Assembly: GCA_002493005.1 (NCBI GenBank)
Contig: DKXL01000050.1
Span: 10,381 to 43,132 of the forward strand
Direction of reading: 5' to 3'
Origin: Ruminococcaceae bacterium UBA7127
Lineage (GTDB): Bacteria > Bacillota > Clostridia > Oscillospirales > Acutalibacteraceae
DNA length: 32,752 nucleotides
The notes beneath the pieces are model-generated. The model was not told the origin of the DNA, did not search any database, and was given only the letters and a program-made list of their open reading frames with translations. Below are positions 6,721 to 13,453 of this stretch, piece by piece (positions within the stretch are counted from its first letter, which is position 1; each line of letters opens with the position of its first letter). Both the position numbers and the translations under genes were made by a program.

Positions 6721-6808
6721 ACGCAGAGAAAGTGTTTAAAAAACGTTGACGCAACAAACGGACTTGAAGGCGAGCGTAAATAAAACAGTCCGGTGGACTG
6801 TTTTTAGT
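6721..6808. repeat. Rearranged copy of the 138-bp tRNA-associated repeat
   Basis: The end of one unit (GACGCAACAAACGG) is joined to the middle of another (GAAGGCGAGCGTAAATAAAACAGTCC-type segment with its hairpin). It looks like two tandem units with an internal deletion. It lies between the SLOG-like gene and DUF4180. Its hairpin AAACAGTCC-GGT-GGACTGTTT with trailing Ts may terminate transcription. Confidence 0.75.
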
Positions 6809-6868
6809 ATTTGCTACAGAATTACAAAAAACTCGACAAATTGATAATTACGGAGGAAAGAATCAAAA

Positions 6869-7231
6869 ATGAAGATTACAAAAATTGAAAGAAACGGCAT
6901 AATCTGTGCCGTTGTGCAAAGCAGCGAAAAGGTTATAACGGACGCACAGTCCGCACTTGATTTGCTGATGACTTCAAAGTATGAAGCAGGAACAAAAAAT
7001 ATTGCGATTGGCAAGGAATTAATTGTAGAGGATTTCTTTATTCTCAGCACCGGTCTTGCCGGTGAAATCTTACAAAAGTACATTAATTACGGCGGACGTA
7101 TTGCCATTTACGGAGATTTTTCTCATTACACCAGCAAACCGCTGAAAGATTTTATTTATGAGAGCAACAAGGGTAAAGATGTATTCTTTGTCAAAACGGA
7201 AGCTGATGCAGTCGATATGCTTACACGATAG
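6869..7231 (+). CDS. DUF4180 domain protein
   Basis: A 120-residue soluble protein matching DUF4180 in length and pattern: MKITKIERNGIICAVV at the start, ITDAQSALDLLMTSKYE, then IVEDFFILSTGLAGEILQKY and GGRIAIYGDFSHYTSKPL, ending in a short helix. The family has no established function. It is widespread in Firmicutes, often as a single gene near regulators. The ribosome binding site is ACGGAGGAAAG. A promoter is not obvious; the preceding repeat copy contains a terminator-like hairpin, so separate transcription is likely. It belongs to the small accessory cluster after the tRNA. Confidence 0.82.
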   Translation: MKITKIERNGIICAVVQSSEKVITDAQSALDLLMTSKYEAGTKNIAIGKELIVEDFFILSTGLAGEILQKYINYGGRIAIYGDFSHYTSKPLKDFIYESNKGKDVFFVKTEADAVDMLTR

Positions 7232-7312
7232 AATTCGGCTTATCTATGGCTTTTAATTATTAAACGCACATTTTCATTATTCCCATACCTTTTAAGGATT
7301 TATCTGTGGGGT

Positions 7313-7345
7313 GCGCATTTGGTATCAAATAGTGCGCTGTTTTCA
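7313..7345 (+). terminator. Probable terminator after DUF4180
   Basis: GCGCATTTG (7313-7321) pairs with CAAAT-AG-TGCGC (7326-7337) with a two-base bulge. TGTTTTCATTTT follows. Confidence 0.5.
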
Positions 7346-7416
7346 TTTTATAATAAGCGGCAACAGGGACTCGAAGGCGAGCATAAATACCACCGGTTCA
7401 ACCGGGGGGTATTTAC
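7342..7416. repeat. Divergent copy of the tRNA-associated repeat
   Basis: TTCATTTTATAATAAGCGG then CAACAGGGACTCGAAGGCGA match the first part of the 138-bp unit. The hairpin arm is replaced by an unrelated but equally paired sequence: TAAATACC...CCGGTT/AACCGG...GGTATTTA (7384-7415). Structure is conserved while sequence is not. The remainder of the 7232-7565 gap has two hairpins and no gene. Confidence 0.65.
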
Positions 7417-7437
7417 GTCCTAAAGAGCACCAAAAAT

Positions 7438-7463
7438 AAGCAGCCGCATATATGCGGCTGCTT
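7438..7463 (-). terminator. Terminator for the antiporter gene
   Basis: A perfect 26-bp palindrome centred on CATATATG (core CAGCCGCATATATGCGGCTG, 7441-7460). On the minus strand it is followed by ATTTTTGG. It lies about 100 bp beyond the antiporter stop. Confidence 0.65.
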
Positions 7464-7565
7464 GAGATTGCAATGTATTGTCAAATATTCTGTGTCCCCA
7501 TTGCAGGGGCCAAGCCTGTAAAATTTCCTATTGAGGGTGCAAATCATTCAATCAAAACGTAATTT

Positions 7566-8777
7566 TTATTTTGTGTTTTCAACTTTTGCAGTTTCAACGT
7601 CCTGCTTATCAGGCCATTTGGAATAAATCAGCTTTAAAATGATTGGAGTGGCAAGAGATGAAACAATAATCAGAATGATTACAGGAGCAAAAAACTGCGG
7701 TGCCATCAATCCTGCATCAAGTCCCTCTTTGGCTACAATCAAGCCAACCTCGCCCCGGTTCATCATACCAACGCCGATTTTGAGTGATTCAACGTTGTTA
7801 AATTTGCAAAGTCTTGCGGTACCTCCGCAACCGATAACCTTTGTCAGAAGCGCAATGCCAACGAGTGCGATTGAGAACCAAAGCATCGAAAGATTAAAAT
7901 TGTCAAAGCTGGTCTGTAATCCGATGCTTGCAAAAAACACAGGTCCGAATATCATATATGAGCTTACGTCCATCTTGCGTTCAATGTAGTGTGAATCCTT
8001 GATGTTGCACAGAATAATACCTGCAACATATGCACCTGTGATGTCGGCAATGCCAAAGAAAGCGTCCGCACAATATGCGCTTGCAAAGCACAGCACAAGT
8101 CCGAAAATCGGTATGCGTCTTGAGTGCGGCCAGCGCTTGTCAAAATATTTGAACAGATAATAAAGCGCAAAGCCGAGAATAATGGCAAGCAAGAAGAAAA
8201 TTGCAATGTTGATGCAAACCTTTGCAGGCTGGACATCGGGACTTTTAAATCCGATAACAACAGTCAAAAGCACGATTCCGATTACATCATCGATGATTGC
8301 CGCCGACAAAATTGCAGTTGCAATTCTGCCCTTGAGATGTCCCATCTCCTTGAGCGCTTGAACGGTAATGCTGACTGAGGTTGCAGCAAGAATTGTTCCC
8401 ATAAATATGGCTTCAAGCATAGCTGAGTCAGCCGTACCAAACCCAAAACCGAGATACACTGCCGCACCGCCTAAAACCGAAACAACAACACCTGCTATAG
8501 CAATTAAAAGTGCAACAGGACCTGTCTTAAGCAACTCCTTGAGATCGGTTTCAAGTCCTGCTGAGAACATCAGAAGAATAACGCCGATTTCTGCTATGCC
8601 GGAGATAAATCCTGAATAGTCCACAAGTCCGAGTACGCACGGACCGACGATAAGACCTGCCAGTATTTCACCGACAACCTGAGGACCGCCGAGTTTGCGC
8701 ACAAGAATACCGAGCAGCTTTGCAGCAGCAAGAATTATGGCAAGGTCCTTTAAAATTTCCAAAGTGTCAAATTCCAT
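7566..8777 (-). CDS. Cation:proton antiporter, CPA2 family
   Basis: A 403-residue membrane protein with about 12 hydrophobic segments, matching the Na+/H+ (or K+/H+) exchanger domain. Recognisable parts are the N-terminal GGPQVVGEILAGLIVGP, the core AAIIDDVIGIVLL (acidic pair of the unwound helix, near residue 160) and, near the end, GVGMMNRGEVGLIV. It ends soon after the last helix and lacks the RCK/TrkA-N regulatory domain found in KefB-type proteins. The ion (Na+ or K+) cannot be told from sequence. The ATG follows AAGGGGTGATTTT. Its 5' leader (8791-8911) is highly structured, which suggests ligand-dependent control. Confidence 0.9.
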   Translation of the reverse strand: MEFDTLEILKDLAIILAAAKLLGILVRKLGGPQVVGEILAGLIVGPCVLGLVDYSGFISGIAEIGVILLMFSAGLETDLKELLKTGPVALLIAIAGVVVSVLGGAAVYLGFGFGTADSAMLEAIFMGTILAATSVSITVQALKEMGHLKGRIATAILSAAIIDDVIGIVLLTVVIGFKSPDVQPAKVCINIAIFFLLAIILGFALYYLFKYFDKRWPHSRRIPIFGLVLCFASAYCADAFFGIADITGAYVAGIILCNIKDSHYIERKMDVSSYMIFGPVFFASIGLQTSFDNFNLSMLWFSIALVGIALLTKVIGCGGTARLCKFNNVESLKIGVGMMNRGEVGLIVAKEGLDAGLMAPQFFAPVIILIIVSSLATPIILKLIYSKWPDKQDVETAKVENTK

Positions 8778-8790
8778 AAAATCACCCCTT

Positions 8791-8911
8791 GATACTAATC
8801 CCTGACCAAAGGCACAAAACAGCTTTGGTAAATTGCTATGTGCTTTAGGTCAAAGTTAGTACGACAACCGCGCTCAAAGCTTAGTTATCAGCATTGCCGA
8901 GGCGGATTGTC
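8791..8911 (-). promoter_or_regulatory. Structured 5' leader of the antiporter (riboswitch candidate)
   Basis: Read on the minus strand there are two stacked hairpins. Domain 1 (8863-8911) has GACAATCCGC pairing with GCGGTTGTC around CTC/GAG and GCT/AGC inner pairs. Domain 2 (8803-8852) has TGACC, AAA and GCACA pairing with TGTGC, TTT and GGTCA. TACTAA/TTAGTA (8856-8861 with 8793-8798) closes domain 2. Just before the start codon, ATCA-AGGGG-TGAT (8781-8793) can hold the Shine-Dalgarno in a loop and overlaps the closing stem by one base. The arrangement fits an aptamer plus a translational switch. Confidence 0.6.
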
Positions 8912-8950
8912 TGCCCTTTTTCATATATATGTATTCAAAAACCGTTTTAT

Positions 8951-8978
8951 ATTTTAGCACGATGATTTAAAATTTCAA
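8951..8978 (-). promoter_or_regulatory. Promoter of the antiporter leader
   Basis: On the minus strand, TTGAAA (8973-8978), a 16-bp spacer, then TAAAAT (8951-8956). The predicted start near 8944 gives a leader of about 165 nt that includes the whole structured region. Confidence 0.5.
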
Positions 8979-9223
8979 GGGTATAAAGTTCAAATTCGAC
9001 AAATTCCATAATTTATCCAAATCGGTTTGATTCTATCGCTATTTTTTATTTAAATTTAGTTTTGTTAATATGAAAGGCGATTGTCCCTACCTTAAAAAGT
9101 AAGGCAGACTCTGCATCTAATAAATATTACCAATCTAAAATTGTTACTTTTGCTATAATAAAGCTGTATCTATTTTAAATTATTATTGAACACGATAAAA
9201 GTAGAAAAATGACTAAAAAAACA
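8979..9223. other. Intergenic region without recognised content
   Basis: AT-rich spacer between the divergent antiporter and lipoprotein genes. Only small hairpins are visible (CCTT/AAGG and GCAGA/TCTGC around 9090-9116). I see no gene and no repeat shared with the rest of the window. Confidence 0.4.
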
Positions 9224-9253
9224 TTGACAATTATTTAACAAAGATGATAGAAT
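9224..9253 (+). promoter_or_regulatory. Promoter of the LRR lipoprotein gene
   Basis: TTGACA (9224-9229), 18 bp, TAGAAT (9248-9253). The predicted transcription start near 9260 lies downstream of an in-frame ATG at 9252, which supports the later start at 9339. Confidence 0.65.
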
Positions 9254-9338
9254 GTTACTAAGGCAAGTTGTGTTTGAACATTTGTCTTGGTCGACAAAAG
9301 CTTTATTCGATTTATTTATTTTGAAAGGATCCTTAATT

Positions 9339-10064
9339 ATGAAAAGAATTTTATGCGCATTACTTGCGTGTGCAATCTGCACATCAGTTGCAATCGGTTT
9401 TTCCAGCTGCGGTTGTTCAGACAAAAACGGCGGAGCTCAGACTCCCGGATATGTTGTTGAGGCAACTGAGCCTGACCTAAAAGACGGCGATTTTGGGTAT
9501 TTTATTGTTAACAGCAACGAGCTTATGCTTACATCCTACACAGGTAAGGATAAGGATATTAAAATCCCCGAAACATACAACAACTACAAGGTAACAATTA
9601 TCGGCAAGAGCGTGTTTAACGGCGCCGACATTACAAGCGTTGAAATGCCTGACTCAATCACAACAGTTCAGGACTATGCATTCTCAAGTTGTAACGGACT
9701 TACAAGCGTTAAGTTCTCAAAGAATATTAAGACATTCGGAAACAGTGTGTTCTTTAACTGCCGTAATCTTAAGGAAGTTGACATTCCTGCTTCGGTAAAA
9801 AATCTTGGATCACGTACATTCTCGGCTACAGGAATTACAAGCGTTACTATTCCAAAGAGCGACAGCTTGACATCAATCGGTGAGTTTGTATTTTATCAGT
9901 GCCAGGATCTTAAGGAAGTTACAATTCCTTCAAACATAACAAGCATCAAGGAAAGTGCATTCTCTGATTGTCCTAACAAAATTACAATCAAGGCTGCAAA
10001 GGGTTCATATCCTGAAAATTATGCAAAGACTAACGGCTTTAATTTTGAGGAAATCAAGCAGTAA
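9339..10064 (+). CDS. Leucine-rich-repeat (BspA-like) surface lipoprotein
   Basis: A 241-residue predicted lipoprotein. Residues 1-23 form a signal peptide (MKRILCALLACAICTSVAIG) ending at a lipobox-like FSSC, with lipidated Cys24. A short Gly/Gln-rich linker follows. From about residue 75 to 225 there are roughly five LRR_5/BspA-type repeats, with signatures such as ITSVEMPDSITTVQDYAFSS, GLTSVKFSKNIKTFG and DLKEVTIPSNITSIKESAF. Such proteins sit on the outer face of the membrane and often bind host or polysaccharide surfaces; the ligand is unknown. The start at 9339 follows GAAAGGATCC and places the signal peptide at the N-terminus; the upstream in-frame ATG at 9252 adds 29 residues that do not look like a signal. 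Confidence 0.85.
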   Translation: MKRILCALLACAICTSVAIGFSSCGCSDKNGGAQTPGYVVEATEPDLKDGDFGYFIVNSNELMLTSYTGKDKDIKIPETYNNYKVTIIGKSVFNGADITSVEMPDSITTVQDYAFSSCNGLTSVKFSKNIKTFGNSVFFNCRNLKEVDIPASVKNLGSRTFSATGITSVTIPKSDSLTSIGEFVFYQCQDLKEVTIPSNITSIKESAFSDCPNKITIKAAKGSYPENYAKTNGFNFEEIKQ

Positions 10065-10077
10065 TTTGTTTGCAATT

Positions 10078-10093
10078 CTGACAGCTTTGTCAG
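10078..10093 (+). other. Small hairpin between the lipoprotein gene and adhE
   Basis: CTGACA-GCTT-TGTCAG with no T-run. It could be a weak terminator or part of an adhE leader. No Rex-type TTGTTAA-N4-TTAACAA site was found in the 69-bp gap. Confidence 0.3.
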
Positions 10094-10133
10094 ATTAAAT
10101 ACATTATATTATGCAAGATAAGAGGTAGATTTA

Positions 10134-12758
10134 ATGAGTACAAAAGAGTATCCTATCGTGGAAAACGTTGAAACATTTGAGGCTGCTTTGGCAAGAGTCA
10201 GAGAAGCTCAAAAGATTTTTTCAACATACACTCAGGAGCAGGTAGATAAGATTTTCTTTGCGGCTGCTACTGCTGCAAACCAGATGAGAATTCCACTTGC
10301 AAAAATGGCTGTTGAAGAAACAGGTATGGGTATCGCAGAAGACAAGGTTATCAAAAACCACTACGCTGCTGAGTACATTTACAATGCTTATAAGGATATG
10401 AAAACCTGCGGCGTTGTTGAAGAAGATAAGGTAATGGGTGTTACTAAGATTGCAGAGCCTATCGGTGTAATCGGCGCTGTTATTCCGACAACAAACCCGA
10501 CATCAACTGCTATATTTAAAACACTTATTTGTTTAAAGACAAGAAATGGTATCATCATAAGCCCTCACCCACGTGCAAAGAAGTGCACAATCGAGGCTGC
10601 AAAGATTGTTCTTGAGGCTGCTGTTAAGGCAGGTGCTCCTGAGGGTATCATCAGCTGGGTAGACACTCCTTCTCTTGAACTTACAAATCTTGTTATGCAG
10701 GAATCTGACCTTATTCTTGCTACAGGCGGTCCCGGAATGGTTAAGGCTGCTTATTCAAGCGGTACTCCTGCACTGGGCGTTGGCGCAGGTAACGCAGCTG
10801 CTATCATTGATCCGTCAGCTGATATTATCAATGCCGTAAACTCAATTATTCATTCAAAGACATTTGATAATGGTATGATTTGTGCAACAGAGCAGACCAT
10901 TATTGCCGACAAACTCATCTATGATGATGTTAAGGCTGAATTTACAAAGAGAGGTTGTTACTTCCTGAACAAGAAGGAAGCTGACAAAATCAGAAAGACA
11001 ATGCTTATCAACGGTGCGCTTAATGCAAAAATCGTTGGTCAGCGCCCTGTTACAATCGCTCAGATGGCAGGCTTTGAGGTTCCTGAGGAAACAAAGGTTC
11101 TCATTGGTGAGGCTACAAGCACTGATACTGAGGAAGCATTCGGTCACGAGAAGCTCACAACAATCCTCGGTATGTACAAGTCAGAGAATTTTGAGGATTC
11201 ACTCAACATTGCCGAAACACTGCTTGCTAACAACGGCGGTATGGGTCATACATCTGTACTCTGGATTGACAATGTTAACGAGAGAGCAAAGCTTGACGAG
11301 TTTGCAGAGAGAATGAAGGCTTGCCGTCTTATTGTCAACTCACCGTCATCACTTGGTGGTATCGGTGATATCTACAACTTTAAGTTTGCACCGTCACTCA
11401 CACTCGGCTGCGGCTCTTGGGGCGGCAACTCAGTATCTGAGAACGTTGGCTGTAAGCACCTTATCAATATTAAGACAGTTGCCGAGAGGAGAGAGAATAT
11501 GCTTTGGTTCAGAGCGCCCGAAAAGGTTTATATGAAGAAGGGTTGTATGCCTGTTGCTCTTCAGGAGCTTAAGGATGTTATGAACAAGAAGAGAGCTTTC
11601 ATTGTAACAGACTCATTCCTCTACAAGAACGGTTACACAAAGGGCATCACAGACAAGCTCGATGAAATGGGCATTACTTACACAACATTTGCTGATGTTG
11701 AGCCTGACCCGTCATTGCTTTCTGCTCAGAAGGGTGCAGAGGCTATGAGAAAGTTTGAGCCTGACGTAATTATCGCACTCGGCGGCGGTTCAGCAATGGA
11801 CGCAGGCAAGATTATGTGGGTTCTTTATGAGCATCCTGAAGTTGACTTTATGGATATGGCTATGCGCTTTAACGATATCCGCAAGAGAATCTACAAGTTC
11901 CCTAAGATGGGCGAGAAGGCTTACTTTGTAGCAGTTCCTACATCTTCAGGTACAGGTTCAGAGGTTACTCCGTTTGCTGTTATCACAGACCAGAACACAG
12001 GCGTTAAGTATCCGCTTGCTGACTATGAGCTTATGCCTAATATGGCTATCGTTGACGCTGATAATATGATGAGCGGTCCAAAGGGACTTACATCTGCATC
12101 AGGTATCGACGCTATCACTCACGCACTTGAGGCTTATGCTTCAATGCTTGCAACTGACTTTACAGACGGTCTTGCACTCAGAGCGCTTGAGGTTATCTTC
12201 AAGTATCTTCCTGCTTGCTATGACAACGGTCAGAATGAGCCGTTTGCCCGTGAAAAGGTTGCTAACGGTGCTACAATGGCAGGTATGGCATTTGCTAATG
12301 CATTCCTTGGTGTTTGCCACTCAATGGCTCACAAGCTTGGTGCTTTCCATCACCTCCCACACGGTATTGCAAACGCACTTATGATTGAGCAGGTTATCAG
12401 ATTCAATGCTGCTGATGTTCCTGTTAAGATGGGTACATTCTCACAGTATGACCATCCAAAGACAAAGGCTCGTTATGCTGAAATCGCTAAGTTCCTTGGT
12501 GTTCAGGGTAAGAACGATGACGAGAGTGTTGAGAACCTCATTAAGATGATTAATGACCTTAAGGCAAGAATCGGCATTAAGAACTCTATTCAGGAGTATG
12601 GCGTTGACGAAGCTGACTTCCTTGCAAGACTTGACGAAATGGTAGAGCAGGCATTTGATGATCAGTGCACAGGCGCTAACCCAAGATACCCGCTCTTCAA
12701 GGAAATTAAGCAGATGTATCTAAATGCTTACTACGGCAACAACAGCGAAACTGTTTAA
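10134..12758 (+). CDS. adhE: Bifunctional acetaldehyde-CoA / alcohol dehydrogenase
   Basis: An 874-residue AdhE, the usual length. The N-terminal half (to about 440) is an aldehyde dehydrogenase that reduces acetyl-CoA to acetaldehyde with NADH, with catalytic Cys250 in GMICATEQ. The C-terminal half (from about 455) is an iron-dependent alcohol dehydrogenase reducing acetaldehyde to ethanol. It contains ALGGGSAMDAGKIMW, PTSSGTGSEVTPF, HALEAYAS (metal His near 660) and HSMAHKLGAFHHLPHG. AdhE proteins form helical filaments (spirosomes) and regenerate NAD+ in fermentation. Codon use is strongly biased (AAG, GCT, GTT, CTT) compared with its neighbours, typical of very high expression. AGAGGT precedes the ATG, and a strong terminator follows at 12781. 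Confidence 0.97.
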   Translation: MSTKEYPIVENVETFEAALARVREAQKIFSTYTQEQVDKIFFAAATAANQMRIPLAKMAVEETGMGIAEDKVIKNHYAAEYIYNAYKDMKTCGVVEEDKVMGVTKIAEPIGVIGAVIPTTNPTSTAIFKTLICLKTRNGIIISPHPRAKKCTIEAAKIVLEAAVKAGAPEGIISWVDTPSLELTNLVMQESDLILATGGPGMVKAAYSSGTPALGVGAGNAAAIIDPSADIINAVNSIIHSKTFDNGMICATEQTIIADKLIYDDVKAEFTKRGCYFLNKKEADKIRKTMLINGALNAKIVGQRPVTIAQMAGFEVPEETKVLIGEATSTDTEEAFGHEKLTTILGMYKSENFEDSLNIAETLLANNGGMGHTSVLWIDNVNERAKLDEFAERMKACRLIVNSPSSLGGIGDIYNFKFAPSLTLGCGSWGGNSVSENVGCKHLINIKTVAERRENMLWFRAPEKVYMKKGCMPVALQELKDVMNKKRAFIVTDSFLYKNGYTKGITDKLDEMGITYTTFADVEPDPSLLSAQKGAEAMRKFEPDVIIALGGGSAMDAGKIMWVLYEHPEVDFMDMAMRFNDIRKRIYKFPKMGEKAYFVAVPTSSGTGSEVTPFAVITDQNTGVKYPLADYELMPNMAIVDADNMMSGPKGLTSASGIDAITHALEAYASMLATDFTDGLALRALEVIFKYLPACYDNGQNEPFAREKVANGATMAGMAFANAFLGVCHSMAHKLGAFHHLPHGIANALMIEQVIRFNAADVPVKMGTFSQYDHPKTKARYAEIAKFLGVQGKNDDESVENLIKMINDLKARIGIKNSIQEYGVDEADFLARLDEMVEQAFDDQCTGANPRYPLFKEIKQMYLNAYYGNNSETV

Positions 12759-12780
12759 TAACCGAATATAATATAAATTA

Positions 12781-12805
12781 GGGGCTGTTTATAACAGCCC
12801 CTTTT
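12781..12805 (+). terminator. Intrinsic terminator of adhE
   Basis: GGGGCTGTT (12781-12789) pairs with AACAGCCCC (12793-12801) around TAT, followed by TTTT. Confidence 0.92.
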
Positions 12806-12821
12806 CAGTGTAAAAAGCAGA

Positions 12822-12859
12822 AGAAAAAAGGGGGAGAGGGATTTTTAATCCCTTTCCCC
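12822..12859 (-). terminator. Intrinsic terminator of the DUF896 gene
   Basis: On the minus strand, GGGGAAAGGGATT pairs with AATCCCTCTCCCCC (12830-12859, with a small internal mismatch), followed by TTTTTTCTT. Confidence 0.8.
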
Positions 12860-12928
12860 TAAAATTGATATGTTAATTTAACAAATCAGAAAAGTAAATG
12901 TATTATACAGCCTGCGTATCGGCAGGCA

Positions 12929-13147
12929 TTATTTGTCTTTCTTTTTGTATGCCGATTTAAACGGCATAACGCTTCCGTCCTTATCTTTTACGCTCACATT
13001 GTCAAGTGTTGCGTTAAACTGACTGCGGATTTCGCCAAGATATATTTTGTACAGTTTTTTCTGCTCAGCTTGTTCTTCCGGCGTAAGACCCTGCTCGCGC
13101 TTTTTCTTGGCAAGCTCATTAATTCTTTTCAGCATTTCTTGTTCCAT
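12929..13147 (-). CDS. DUF896 (YnzC-type) small protein
   Basis: A 72-residue protein of UPF0291/DUF896. The signature is INELAKKKREQGLTPEEQ followed by EQKKLYKIYLGEIRSQF; the tail is Lys-rich. Members are small helical-hairpin proteins. B. subtilis YnzC belongs to this family and one paralogue lies in the SOS region, but no biochemical function is established. The ribosome binding site is GAGGTG, 7 bp before the ATG. It is transcribed alone from the minus-strand promoter at 13194-13222, divergent from the MutS-like gene. Confidence 0.9.
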   Translation of the reverse strand: MEQEMLKRINELAKKKREQGLTPEEQAEQKKLYKIYLGEIRSQFNATLDNVSVKDKDGSVMPFKSAYKKKDK

Positions 13148-13193
13148 ATTTGCACCTCAGTTATATTTTAATTAAAGATTTTATTATGTACAT

Positions 13194-13222
13194 ATTGTAA
13201 CACAAACTTTGATTTCACTCAA
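13194..13222 (-). promoter_or_regulatory. Promoter of DUF896
   Basis: On the minus strand, TTGAGT (13217-13222), 17 bp, TACAAT (13194-13199). Confidence 0.7.
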
Positions 13223-13230
13223 GTATGTGA

Positions 13231-13259
13231 TTGAATTTGCTAAAATAGTGTGATACTAT
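13231..13259 (+). promoter_or_regulatory. Promoter upstream of the MutS-like gene
   Basis: TTGAAT (13231-13236), 17 bp, TACTAT (13254-13259). Transcription would pass through the dispersed repeat at 13276-13437, giving a leader of about 185 nt made mostly of repeat. Confidence 0.6.
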
Positions 13260-13275
13260 ATTCATAGAAAACGTA

Positions 13276-13437
13276 CGGCATAATGCCGGTTGCAATTCGG
13301 GCAGACAGTGTAGTTTGAGCAATAACCTATAGTGCCCGAAATTAAAGCAAACTAGAGTTGTATCTTGCGTTACCAATAGAAATATGTATGACTCGGGCTA
13401 CCGACGTTAAGCTAAAAACCGACGATTATTCCCGAGC
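13276..13437 (-). repeat. Dispersed ~165-bp repeat, minus-strand copy
   Basis: Reads in reverse as the same element as 26449-26614. Shared blocks are CGGTAGCCCG, TCTATTGGTAACGCAAGAT, AATTTCGGGCAC and CTGCCCGAATTG. It ends at the terminal palindrome CGGCAT-A-ATGCCG (13276-13288). It fills the gap between the promoter and the MutS-like start. An open frame through it is continuous with the MutS-like gene but starts inside repeat DNA. Confidence 0.75.
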
Positions 13438-13453
13438 TAAAAAAGAGGTTTGT

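Noticed and set aside
9252..9338. 29-residue upstream extension of the LRR lipoprotein
   Set aside because: It begins before the likely transcription start and would bury the signal peptide. A good ribosome binding site sits before 9339.
10065..10133. Rex redox-repressor site upstream of adhE
   Set aside because: Clostridial adhE genes often have one, but no TTGTTAA-N4-TTAACAA-like palindrome is present. Only a CTGACA/TGTCAG hairpin is seen.
13358..13453. 32-residue N-terminal extension of the MutS-like protein
   Set aside because: It is coded by the dispersed repeat, and a ribosome binding site lies directly before the ATG at 13454.
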